64,000 nt of DNA from Hirudinaria manillensis (Eukaryota; Annelida; Clitellata; Hirudinida; Hirudinidae): the NCBI GenBank assembly GCA_034509925.1, contig CM067538.1, forward strand, positions 3,153,001-3,217,000. Reading direction: 5' to 3'. The translations under genes were made by a program, and so were the position numbers. Below the pieces are notes generated by a model. That model searched no databases. It was not told the origin of the DNA and was given only the letters and a program-made list of their open reading frames with translations. How positions within the stretch are numbered: position 1 is the first letter of the stretch; each line of letters begins with the position of its first letter. Of this stretch, positions 10,449 to 23,500 are shown one piece after another.

Positions 10449-13400
10449 ATGGATGATGAAGCTTCAAGTACAGATAGTGAAGGAGTTTCTGACAAGAGTT
10501 ATGAAGATATTTTGAATGAAGACATTGGAACATTATCTTTGGAAACAAGTTAGATTTATACTCAAAATAATAAAGAGTTTCAGTGATTAAATGGATTTTT
10601 TATTTTTAATTGTGAAATATTTAATTTAATGTGAACATTTTTATACTTTAAGATATTGAAAATGTTGTTAAATTACAAAATATGCTACAAGCCGAGAGAC
10701 ATAAATTCCACAAGGAACAAAGAGCTAGAATTTTCCTTGAAAATATCAAAACTAGTTTGGAAACTGACAACATCAACTTCCAGAAGTAAAACTTTTTCTT
10801 TCTATAAATTTTCACAAAATATTGAAATGAAACAATATGCCTTCTTTAGAAGCAATATGCCTTCACTTGGATTATCATTATTGTTGATGTCATCATTGCT
10901 AGACATCTTTATAAATGCAATTATTAACATTGCAACAGAAAAATTGACGTTTTATCCAAAGAAAGATTGGACTTGGAGAAATGCAAAATAGAACTTGAAT
11001 TAAGGATAAAGCAATTGCAGTGAGTATTCTACAACACTAACAATCAGTTAGGGATATCTTTGAATGAATTAATTTTATTAGTGTTTCAAATTTAATTGAA
11101 ATTAAAATTGTTATTATTATTATCATATAGAATAGAATTTCTGAATTCATTTATTTCAGACTCTTATTAACTGAGGAGAAAGGAAAAAGGATGAATGTTG
11201 AAGAGCATTTGAGACTCTTGAAGGAGCAGGTCTTCAAAGGTGGCGAATCCTACGACATGTTAGTACATTATTATTATTATGGTTTGTTGTTAGTTATGAT
11301 TTTATTGTTAATGTACTGTTAGTTTATCATTTTCATTCTTTTGAATGAATATTGAATTATTATTAATACTAATTATTTATTTAATTTTATTTACAATTAT
11401 AGTAATATTTTTATTTTGTTTCAGTATAATAATTATAATAACAATAATATAGGTCAGCTCTAAAAGTGGAAAATTTAAATTGTTATGCAATTCTTATTCT
11501 TATTATTTATTATTATGGACAAATAAAAATAGATGATTGATAATTATCACATTAAGATATCGCTTTGACTTTAATTTTAAATTTATAATACATTTGAAAT
11601 GCATGAGATAGCATAATTGTCTCTTGGACAGAGAATCAAGCAAGATAAGAATAATGAATTCAACTCAGGTTTTGAAGTTCTCGTAATTGAAGGATTTCGT
11701 AATTTTAAAATAACCAATTCAGCTTCTTCTTGTTGCAGGACAAAAAGGAAAACCCCAGGATCAATGAATTGGAACATTTGTTACAAGAACAAGAGGTACG
11801 CTGTTCATTTGCTGTTTGATTGAGTTTTATTTTATTTAAATTTTGTGTTAATAAAATTAAATGGCATTAAACATCATTCGAGAACATTCTTTATTGAATT
11901 GATTTTCTTAAATTAAGTGACAAAATTTAATTTTTGCAGACAATTTTTAAAGAAAAGGAACTTCAGTGGTCTTTGGATCAGCAGAAATATCAGCAAGAAA
12001 TCATGAAAATAAGAAGCGAACTTGTACACCATTTGTTGCCAATGATTTTTAATGATTTTTAATTACTAAATTAATTAATTAATTAAATGACAATTGAAAA
12101 TTTCCTAATTTCTAATTATATGCTCCTTAAGGATAATAATTATTATAACTCGAATCAGTCTGATCTGTTTGTGGATGATTTCTTTTTATAGAACAAAGAA
12201 AAGTGTGCTAACGAGGAATGCCAGGAAAAGCTTAAAAGTGAACTGCAACTGTTACAAAGTGAATTGAGGAGGCAAGAGAAATTATTTTATAATGAAAAAA
12301 TGGAGGTTCGGCAGAAGTTTGCATTTAATTTAGAATTTTTAAATTAATATTTCTAATTCAATTCTTTGAATACTTGAAATTTATAAAAAAAAAAAAGAAA
12401 AATAATCAGATGATCAAATAAGACTAAGCTTTTGTTTTAACCTGAACCCAGAGAGATCAGCTTTCAACTGCCCTTAAAGCTAAAGACCAACAAATTCAAA
12501 AGTTAATGGAGCAGGAAAATATTCAAGCAAGGTTGGGTTGTGCTTTTGGTTTCAGCTGTTTAAATATAAAATGGTTTCTATATACCTATAATAAAGGAGC
12601 TATTTACTATCTTCACTTTATACTATATTATATTATATTGTATTATATTGTATTGTATTGTATCGTATCGTATCATATCTTATCATATTATATTATATTA
12701 AATTATATTATATTTAATTATTTGAAAATATAATCTAATTTATTTATATGTTATAAATATTATTTAGCCAAATAAATAATAACTAATATTACTTATTTAT
12801 TGTTTCAAATGAAGAAAAATTGATGGCATGATTCCTAAAGCTGTGGTTGAAGATATGAAGAATGACAAAGATTCTCTGTTGAGAAAATTACAGGTAGTTC
12901 AAACTTATTTGTGAATCATAACGCTGTGTTAATGAAATGATGCTAATAATATTTTAATAATATTAATGTTATTAATATTAAGCTGTTATTATTAAAATTA
13001 TCATAACTAATAATTCAAACCACTTGGTGAACAATTAATTTAAACTCATTTGTAACTAAATTACAAGGAAAAGGGGAATATGTTTGAATCTCTAAGAGAG
13101 GAGAGGGATCTTATTAATTCTCAGGTAATCATCTGATTAAATGTAAGGACACATTAAATGCATTTCAGAAAATATTGGTTACTTATTAATTATTGTTAAA
13201 ATAAATAATTAAATTTAAATATTCCAAAATGACAAACTGCAGTCATTGTCATTTCATCAAGAGTGAATGTTTTTATAAAAGTCCTTAAAAAGGATTTTCC
13301 TGAAAATATTCATTTTATTATTCATTGATTTCTCTATCTATTGATATCATCCTCATGGCAGCTGATGGCAACAAGCCGATTGGTTGAAGACAAGAACGAT

Positions 13401-15658
13401 GAACTGAACGACTTGATGAGGAAGTTTAACATGGAAAGAGAAACAAGTTCAAGGCTTAAAGAAGAAAACATGAAACTCAAGGTTCGTGTCGAAACTGAAA
13501 CTAAGTTCATGTCTGAATATTTGTGAACTCATAACGTAATTTGTTAGTATACAATATACATTGTTTTGACAGATGGATAATCTTTCTTTGAAAAGCAGTG
13601 AAGATAGATCCCAGCAAAAGTTATTTTTTAATCTGTTTTGCTTTGCACCGAGTGTCGTTCTGTCTTTTTGAATGGAATATTTTATAAAATGATGATAAAA
13701 TAGCAAATAATAATTTACAATCTCAGGATGATTTGTTAAAAACTTAGTCCTTAAATCCATCAGGTTGAAGATTTATGAAGAACTCCACAAAAATAGGGAA
13801 TCGAGATCTTCAGACTTAGATGCTAAAATCGATGAAATGAAGAAACTCAATGAACTGGTCCATTTATTTTCTGGAATTCTTACTGAAACCATTATTGTAA
13901 CAATGACCTTGAAACTATTTGGCATAAGTTTTCCAATACAGTTTTTTTTTCTATACTTTTAGAACAGTCTTTATCTTAAGATAAATACAAATTTTAATGA
14001 TACTTTTTTCTTGGATTAATATTGACTATTTCTTTTTTTTTATTTATATATATTTTAAAATTCAGATGGAGATTCAGACACGACAGCAAAACTTGAATCT
14101 GCAGAAGGAGAAGATTGAATTGCAGGGTAGGTTTGAACTACTCGAGAATGAAATGAGAGAAGCGACTATGCGTCTCTCGATTGTAAACGAGCAACTAAAA
14201 ATATCCGAAGAAAACTGCGGAAGGTTTCTAAAGGACCTCCAAATTTCACAGCAGGTGAATTGAAAACAATGCATAATGCATCCACAGCAGGAGTTTTTCA
14301 TGTGAATTTGAAATAAAACAAAAGAACTATTGCTTGACAGAGGAATGCAGTGATGACAAGAGAAAATGACAAGTTGCAGAGACAAGTGAAGGAGTTGACT
14401 CAAGACACCATCAAGTCGAAAACTTCAGAGGACAGACTTAAAAATCTGATGCATTCCGTGAAACACTTTCAGTCACAGACCATAGTCAGTAGTCCTCATT
14501 GGGTTATCATCCAATCATCAACCAATGATTATTATCATCAAATATAAATGATTATTATTATTATTATCCAAATCATTACCCAATGTTATCTATCATCATC
14601 TCTTGTTAACTGTTAATATTCTGACTCTGAATAATTTCCTTGACAGGAGATGGGCCTTGAGAACGTTTTGAACTTATTGAAGAACAATAATGCAAAGCTG
14701 AAAACTGTTTTGACTCAGTCTGAAAGAGAGGTAATTAAAAACAAGTGAGGCATGAATATGATTGACAGATGAGATGTAATCTCCTGATTGTTGAGATTTT
14801 AAAACCATTCACGAAATTGATTGAGGATTATGTTAGCTTCAACCTGATATTTGGCCAATTTGCCAACCAAAGATAAAGGTGTTGTTTAAATTAGACAACT
14901 TATAGTAGAAAGTCATATTTCCTGAAATAGTGAAGCATCAATTTTGAGATTATATCTAAGAATATAGTGCAATAGAAATTTTTATTTTCAGCATTTAGAA
15001 TCTTTGAGTGTGAATCTGGAAAATCACCAAGTGAGTATTGAAGATGTTTTGTTGGGGATGATCAGTAAATTAGAATTTTTGACATTTGCAGGATGATCTG
15101 GTTCGATTGAAGTATGACAAAATATCTTTTACTGTTATAATGTTATTGAAGGTAGTAATGGTTATGATATTATATTATATTAGGGGGAAGGTTTCACGCA
15201 AGTCAAGAAAGCAATATAAAGCTAGCAAGGAAGTTGATGTGAGTTGCATGTTCATTTTAGTTTGTAGAATATTTAGACATTTCTGCACATAATCTTTATT
15301 AATATAGTTATCACAATGAAGATGCAACAATCCACAATAAAGCTAACAAATGTATGTATATAAGGGATGCTAATTGGTTAATTAACGTACATGTTACTTG
15401 GTATTATTTATGAGGAACATAACAATGTAATAACACATTAATTATAATAAATATGCAATGTAATTACTTTAAGTTAGGTTCTACTTTGTATTATTGTGAT
15501 AATGTTGCTAATTTCAGCTACAAAGCATGCAAGAAAGCATAGAGGCACATTATCAATTGCAGCTGAGCCAGAAGTTGACCAAGTTGAATGAATACTTGAA
15601 GAGACATGCACTTGAAAATCATATAATTGAAGATTTGGTATTGCCCTTGAGGAAATAA
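10449..15658 (+). CDS. Coiled-coil protein, about 608 aa, family not recognised
   Basis: Twenty exons in consistent phase: 10449-10548, 10653-10785, 10966-11019, 11160-11262, 11739-11795, 11940-12023, 12192-12305, 12452-12531, 12815-12893, 13068-13124, 13362-13481, 13573-13619, 13764-13857, 14066-14254, 14341-14484, 14647-14730, 14992-15030, 15092-15151, 15191-15238 and 15518-15658. The acidic N-terminus is MDDEASSTDSEGVSDKSYED; almost all the rest is Glu/Lys/Gln/Leu-rich heptad sequence (for example RLKEENMKLK and RENDKLQRQVKELTQD). No catalytic or other globular domain is visible. It ends LVLPLRK. Such proteins are usually structural (centrosome, cilium, Golgi or myosin-like). A distant likeness to ANKRD26/CCDC-type coiled coils was considered and is not proven. 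Exons 18-19 are the least certain because their sequence is not typical heptad. A poly(A) signal follows at 15812-15817. Confidence 0.7.
12605..12725. repeat. TATTA/TATTG/TATCG-type microsatellite
   Basis: Degenerate tandem pentanucleotides (TATTA, TATTG, TATCG, TATCA) in an intron of the coiled-coil gene. The variants occur in blocks, as expected from slippage followed by point change. Confidence 0.8.
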
Positions 15659-15811
15659 TTGCTGATGTATTAGGAGCTTGAAGGAGTGGCATGTGTTTAG
15701 CAGGCTGTTTTTCCTTGTTGGCTGCAAATAGATATCACTTCGTATATATTTGTGCTGGGGGTCGTAGATAGTTGTTTCCTTCGACAATAGTAGTTAAAAA
15801 GAACGTCATGG

Positions 15812-15817
15812 AATAAA
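15812..15817 (+). terminator. Poly(A) signal of the coiled-coil gene
   Basis: AATAAA about 155 bases past the stop codon at 15656-15658. Confidence 0.5.
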
Positions 15818-15894
15818 TGATGGAGTAGAGAACCTAAAATTTGTTGATTTGCAACAGACTAAGAGTAAAGCATTACTTAGATATGGCCAAGATA

Positions 15895-16320
15895 CGTTTA
15901 TTTCCGCCCGTTTTAGGCGTTTATTTATGAAAATTCGCGCTAAATATATTTAATTATACCTCAAAACGTTATTTAGTGAGCACATTCACGTTAAATAACA
16001 TTGTCTGCACCAAGGACTCATTTAGTGTGAATTCTCAAAGTGACATCAAATAGCCAGTTGAACCAATGCAGGTAAGGGGGGGGGGGGCAACTCGCCCTCT
16101 GCCCTTTATGCCGAGTTGTACGGCACGGCTCCATTTGCTCCGACGTTAATTTATGAAAACTCACGCTAAATAGCTCCAAACGTTATTTGGTGAGTATATT
16201 CACGTTAAATAACATCGTCTGCACCGGCTAATTTAGCGAGAATTTTCAAACTAAATGACATCAAAACTGGTTAGCTGATGCGGGCAAGACGGGCAACCCC
16301 CTTCAGCCCTCGCGGACCCA
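15895..16320. repeat. Two diverged copies of a hairpin-bearing repeat
   Basis: Two direct copies (about 15905-16075 and 16140-16300) share the blocks TTTATGAAAA, CGTTATTT.GTGAG, TCACGTTAAATAAC, TGTCTGCACC and TGACATCAAA. Each copy contains an inverted pair, GTTATTT...AAATAAC, able to form a hairpin. They are separated by a GC-richer stretch with a run of 12 G at about 16078-16089. Probably a non-autonomous element or MITE-like sequence; no coding capacity. It lies just before the first coding exon of exportin-7. Confidence 0.6.
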
Positions 16321-16596
16321 TCCCTGTGTTTGCTGGAAAAGTTATTTGTATCTTTAACATATTATATACTAATATTTATTCATATAAATAAAGTGATCAA
16401 AATGAGCTTTAATATGTTGATCTAACATTCTTAATAGAAAGAAAAAAATTAGAAAGTTCAAAGCAGTTAAAATTTGCATTTTCTGATGGCATATTCGATG
16501 GTTAGTTACATCTATCTGTCTTAGGATCACAAAAAGAAAACAAATACGAATTCGTGATCTACCGGCCTTTGATTTTTATTGAAGAAACACAACAAA

Positions 16597-19500
16597 ATGG
16601 ATGACAATCAGGTTGTTAAAAGGAGCGTATTTTCATTTTGGGTTTTGGGGAGAATTTTTGCATTTTATTCCAATTGTAACAGCCCTAGCATTCATTACTT
16701 ACCTTGGTTGCATTTGCTGTGTTGCTGTGATGTTTGCGAAAAGGACACACTTTTATTTGATATTGCATGGACGTGAAACTGTTTAACATATTATACATTT
16801 TTAAGGTCGTCTGCTTTTGTGGTTGACATCATATTTTCTGTTTTAAGGAAATTGAGCCTCGTTAATACGACTTTCATGATAATAAGTGTTAGGAAAACAC
16901 GGAGTTTAATATTTAGGTAAATCTTCAAACAGCACCTGAACTATTTATTTAAATAAAGTCAATGAAGCTGCCTCTGCAATAATCATTTTTCAATTATCTT
17001 TTGCCATTTTATTCTGTCAAAATACATTTATCTGCATAATTGTCCTAAAATTATTTTACAAAACTTTCTTAATATTAATGAAATCTTTGTTAATGTTTAG
17101 TTTTGTTTGCATCGCTTTGCAGTGAAGCAAAAGAAGTCGAAAATATTTAAGAAACTTTTATTGTGTTGCAAGCATAATGTTTGCTGTGCGAATACTAGTA
17201 CTTGGTTACCAAGCAACATTGCAGACATTAGTTATTTAATATATAATCATTATTTTGTTATGTAATCGTTATTTTAATTGATGTAATTGTTATTTTAATA
17301 TGTAACATTCCAGTTTATTGTCACAGTTACAAATGTTAGATTCAGAGATGTAATCAAGGTTTGAGCCATCCTTGACATTATCTCCAACACACTAAACCAA
17401 ATTAGCAATGGATTAGAAATTAGCAGAATTGAAATTATGGTACTCTAGTTGGCCGGGAATGTCTTTAAAATGCAGTGAATTTAACCAGCAGTTCAGATAT
17501 TTAATAAATACTTTTTTGGTAAAAACAAACATGAATAAATATCTCTAGAGTGAGTCATTGAAAGCATTTTAATTTATTGAAGTTTGATGCACGTTTATTT
17601 TAAATTTGTTTTCCTCGCTGGGAGAAGATCACCTGATTACAATTTACAGATTAATTATTTATTATTTATTTGTCAGTTAAATAAAATAAAATAAAGCTTT
17701 TGAAACTGTATCTTGTTTTATATTGTTGCTTGTTGAAACTGTGTGTGGCTGTCGTTTGTACGGTTATTTATAAATGTTATTAAAAATTGCAAATTGGGAT
17801 TATTGGCGAATTATTTTTTGAATGACGATTAATTTATCGATTACTTATCAAAGTGAGATGAATCTAAGCCGAATCATTATTTACAATTTACGATATTTTA
17901 AAGTCACAAATGACAAATGACTTAACTCATATATTATACCAATTAAATACCAATTAGATTTGGACTTCCTTACAAATCAGAAACTTTTGTAATAACGCTG
18001 AATTTTGATTTAATCCAGGAAATTCTGCAATTGGAGATTTTTGCAAAGGACCTCTTCCAATTGACCGACAGGAATTCAAGAATTGAAGCAGAAAAAGCTC
18101 TGGTTCAGTTTACCTATACTCCCAATTGTCTCAAAAACTGCTTCTTGCTTCTTGAAAGGAAAACAGTTAAGTGCAATATAAAGTCACGCTGGGAAATTAA
18201 ATTATTAATCATAATTATTATTATTAAATTATATTATTAATAAATAATATATTATAAATAATTATTAAATTATTAACTCAGAGTGAGTGCTCAAGGATTT
18301 TAGCCACCACAGCTCTCAATAAACTGATCTTTAGCTCAAATTGCTCCTTAACTGTGGACCAAAGAAGAGAAATTCGTATGTTTGCAACTGTTTGGCATCG
18401 ATTCACTTTGCCGACACTTATGCCAATTTATGTTAATTTATGCTAATTTATGCCAATTTATGCTATTGAATGTTTCAGAAAAGTACTGCTTAACTTATTT
18501 GGCCACAAATTCTGATCTTGAAACCTACGTATCACAGTCTTTGAGTCAGGTTGCTTTTGCACTTACTTGGAACAATGAGCAAACTTGGGTTTATGAAATT
18601 CACTTTGTGATCTTTTAAATTATTATTTACTACTCAGCTGTATTGTCAAATAACAAAAGTCAGTTGGTTTGAGTCGTCTGCTTTCCATAATGTCATGTCT
18701 GACGTCAACCCGCTCGTCTCGGTGAGTGACTTTTGTTTCTCGTGAATTTCTCCAAATTAATTTTTTACTTGATTAAATATTTAAATTTTTATTTAATATT
18801 TTATTATATGTCCATTTACACTAATTACTAATTACATCATGATGACATATGGAATTTCTTTTGAAATTGCGACAAAAAAAAATTATATTAATAATATTTG
18901 TTCATGAACACATTTAAATATTTCTTTTCTTTTTTGGTCACACGCACACAAAATGCATACCAATGAGGGTATATCAAGTTGTTTAGATTTACGTGCAGTA
19001 ATTTTTCTTTTGGAACTTTTTAGTTCATCTATATAAATAAAAATGCAATGTGTGTTTGTAACATGCAAATGTTCTCTGAAAGTACTTAACCAATTGCTTT
19101 GAAATTTTGACACAACATAGTGCTCGATTAGAGGAGTCTTTTTATATAGGTTTCACATACATATATGCCACAACTATATCATGTAAGAAATACGCTTTTT
19201 TTCGAAAATCCTGCCATCTTGCCATGATAACGTCACTGCCTAATCTATATAAATAAAATTTAGCGAGACATTAGTCGGCTAAAGCGCCTGCCTAGTTTCT
19301 AATAATTTTAATGGTCGCCATGTTTTTTCCATGCAAATTTTCCTTCAGAAAATTCTTCTATAAGAAGTTATTATTAATAAATTCTGGTGCTAATAAAGTT
19401 GGCTAATAGTTAATTTATCAAAATTTAACTTTTATCTATCTGAAAAGAAAGACTCAATGGTAGCTTTGTGTTAATAATCCCATGTCAATTCTAAGTGCTT

Positions 19501-20436
19501 ATATTTATCAAAATTTAACTTTTATCTATCTGAAAAGAAAGGCTCAATGGTAGCTTTGTGTTAATAATCCTATGTCAATTCTAAGTGCTTATAGTTTACA
19601 AATTACTGAACAAATGGTTCTACTTAAAAGTCAGGAGAACCGCACCAGATGTCCGTCGGAATACAAGTCCTGTCGCAACTGGTGGTTCAGATGAACCAAA
19701 GCCAAGAGGTTGAGTTGTTGATTCGTTTTTGGCCGAAGATTTTTGCTTCCTAATCCTGAAGGCAATTTTCTTATTTTCAAGGGCAAATCCTCAGGGAAAC
19801 AAGGCAAAATTTCATCTTCATTCAGAGACATACTTCTCTTCGACTTCTTCCAGTTGGGATGCTCGCTGCTACAGAATGCGGTCAACATGATGGGAGCGTT
19901 GAATCTCTCTGATGCCAAACAGGTTATTATTGTTGGCAACGACGACAACAACAGCAGCAGCATTAGCAGCAACACTGCATTCAAAAAGAACTTTCTTCAA
20001 GCGTTCTTCTTTCCTTCTATTTTCAGTTGAACGTTTTAAGTAACAGCCTGGATCTCGTAAAGAATTGTTTGCTTTTTGATTTCATTGGCGTTTCATCTGA
20101 TGAGTCGGGGGACGATTCTTGTACGGTTCAACTTCCAACGACGTGGAAAACAGGTGAAGTGGTTACTGTACTGCATTGACAGCATTAAAGTTTTAAATTT
20201 AAATTAATTTATTTAATCTTTCATAAATGAGTAAATAATTGATGGTAAATAATTTACGTCGTGTTCAAAATGATTAATCGGAATTATTAAAAATTATTGA
20301 TTATTGTTGATTGCAGTGTTTCTGGATGGCTCGATTGTCAGAATGCTATTCACTCTCCTGTCTTCTGTACCTCCCTTGTCACGCACAGTAAACATTTAGT
20401 GCATGTTCCTCTTGTTGAGTCCATTGATGTTGAAAG

Positions 20437-20514
<78 letters not shown>

Positions 20515-23500
20515 ATAAATATCATAGGTTGACATATCAATAGAATTCTACAAAAACCTAATGCAACAAAGTTAATGACCAATGAATCCATCAATTGTTT
20601 GTAGGAACTTTAAGATGTTGAATCTTTACTTGTTTTGATTTACTTGATTTGATTTTACATTTATCAATGCCTGCATTCATTAATTCATTATTTCAGATAC
20701 TCTTATGCATCCATTAACTATTTCAGATACTCTTATGCCTGGTACAGATTGCATCCATTAGGAGATCTCTCTTCAGCAATATAGAGAGAGCGAGGTTTCT
20801 GAACGAGCTCGTATCAGGAATCAAACAAGTCCTATTAAATCCACACGTAGGCTTTAATTGCTCGCTTTTCAAAGACACGCATCGTTGTCGTTCTTAGTCA
20901 GTCGCGTCACCTTCCTTCTTAGAAATTCACGGACGAGAACATGTACCACGAGGTCTGTCGACTCCTTGCCCGACTCAAAGGAAACTTTCAGCTCAGCGAA
21001 TTAGTCAAAGTGGAGAATTATCCCGATCTCATCAAAATTTTGGCCGAGTTTACTCTCTCCTGCTTCCGGGTAAAGAAAAAGACGACTTGGATGTTTTCGT
21101 TGCCGTCATTCTTTGGCCGATGGATTTATTTATTTTCTTAATCAAGTTTAGCCATATTAATAATACTGTTAATATGGTTTTTATGTACCCGTGCAGTTGA
21201 TAAATTTCCCGGCAAACAGCAGCTTCTACCTTTTGTGCTTCTGGCAAAAGATGGTGGCTCCGATTCCTTACGTGAAAACCGCCGATCCTCATCACTTGGA
21301 AGTTTATGCCCCCGAGGTCTTCAGGGCTTTCGTGGTCAGCCAGCACGAGTTTGTCAGAGTTAATCTGAGGTGAGACGGAGCCGAATAACTTTTTAAAACT
21401 CGGGTCCGAACGAACGGCTAGAACAGTTTTCCAAGACTCGGTTTATTTTCCAGCAACAATTACGAGGACCCACTCGAAGATCAAACGGTGTTGTCCCAAC
21501 AACTCGAGCAGGTGCAAACCGGTTGATTGGCCGTCAATCTTCGATCGTTTCTTAAAGTTGTGATTGAAACCTTCATTGCTTTTTCCATCAGCTGGCGACT
21601 ATAGGAAGGTACGAGTACCAGAAGTCGTGCAATTTCATCGCGGAGATGCTCGACGAAGCCCTGAGAGATTTCTCTCGAGCCCTGGAGCAACCCAATCTCG
21701 TCAAAGTCAGCGAAGGTACTCGCGAGGCCGTCTAAATGGCTCTTTTTTTGGTTTTGACATTACGGTTAATCCTTAATTAGTTAGCTGAACTTTAACATTT
21801 TGCTAACAAGTATTTAAATCATTTAGCAATTAATTACTTAATTAATTAATTAGAGTTAACATGTTTTTATTTAAACTAACCTTTGATTGTCGAGTCTAGG
21901 ATGTCTGGCTTGGTTGGTATTTGTGGTAGGATCAGTTGTGGGAGGGAGGGTGGCATTTGCTAGCACTGAGAAACATGATGAGTTGGATGGGGAGTTAGTG
22001 TGCAGGTTGGTTAGACTATACATTAAATCTGTTTAATCGTTTAATTTTTTAATTCGTATCTTAATCGTTCAATTAATTTTAATTAATTACAATTATTTGC
22101 AACGAATGACTTGCATTGGCTAACTCCGTTGGCAGAGTGCTCAAGATAATAAGCGAGACGGACTTCAGGCTGCCGCAGCAGAAGTTCCCGAAGCTCGAAC
22201 TGTCGTATCTCGCGTTTTTGGAGCAGTTCAAAAAAATTTACATCGGCGACCAAGTTCAGAAGACGTCCAGGGTTAAATGAAATTAATTTTTTATTACTTT
22301 GAAATAATTTTAATAAATTTACTTCCTATGGCTTTATGTGTATTATAATTGATGCGTGTTTGCATGTACACATTATCCAGTCCATAGCACATCTTTTGTC
22401 AATTCCTCTTGACTTTCTCACCTGGTATCTTGTCTCATATCCTCCAATATCTGATTCGTGCTCTTTGAGTCTCTGCTTTGAAGATCATATCTTGAGACCC
22501 TAGGCATGCCTTCCCTTGCTTTATGGTCAGTGTTTAAGAGCTATTATTTTATGTTGTATTTGAAACAATTTTTCTGAGTTAAGTTATTTAATAATAATAT
22601 TAATATTAATAATAATAATAATAAGTTATTGAGCATCATAAGCATTAGAATCATTTATTTGAATTTATTTGAAAAAAAATCAGCACGGGCCAACGGCCCC
22701 TCGCCGAAACCGAAAACAAAAACCAGTGCACCAACCCCTCAATCTAAATTGTAAATTCTATTAACAAAAAAACCGTCCAAGTTTCTCTTAAATTCCTCCA
22801 CATCCCTTGACATCGCAACCTCCTGTGGCAAACTATTCCATTCCTGGACCACTCTGTTGCAAAAATAAAACTTTCTGCAATCTTTGTGGGCCAGTCTTGT
22901 CATCAGTTTTCTTTCATGTCCTCTGGTCTTGGAATATGTGCAGACAGAAAGGGAAGGACAAACTAAATCTTTCATTCCACTTGTCAACAACTTAAACAAC
23001 AAAATCAAATCAGCTCTTTTTCTTCTATAACACAAACTTGGCAATTTCAGTTTCTCTAGTCTCGATTGGTAAGGAAGGTCCCTACAGGATTGTCTTAATC
23101 TTGTAGCTCTTCTTTGTACTCCTTCAATTGCATCAATCATTCCCTGTCTATAAGGGCTCCACACCTGTACTCCATACTCCAACTGAGACCTCACCAAAGA
23201 CTTATACAAACTCACGAAAGCAAAATCCGACAGATATCATGGAGGCTTCAATTGCTAATTATATACTGTAATTTATATGGCATATAAAATAAAGCAATAA
23301 AACATTTTTAATATAAAATGGTGATTTCTCGCAGGTCTACAAATGTCTGTCGGAGGTTCTCGGAATTAACGACGAGACGATGATGCTAAGCGTGGTCATC
23401 AGGAAGATGTGAGTGCGTGCCGGTGCGAGCTTGCGAGACGTGCGGTCTTAAGGATGCCTTAATTTGATTTTTAATTACTGATCGAATTGATTAATTAATC

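Noticed and set aside
16579-16786. Overlapping small frames, one with a membrane-like segment ([18 protein letters not shown])
   Set aside because: The segment directly follows the inferred first coding exon of XPO7 and is best explained as intron; no family match and two competing frames.
20297-20535. Poly-isoleucine frames on both strands
   Set aside because: Translation of an ATT microsatellite.
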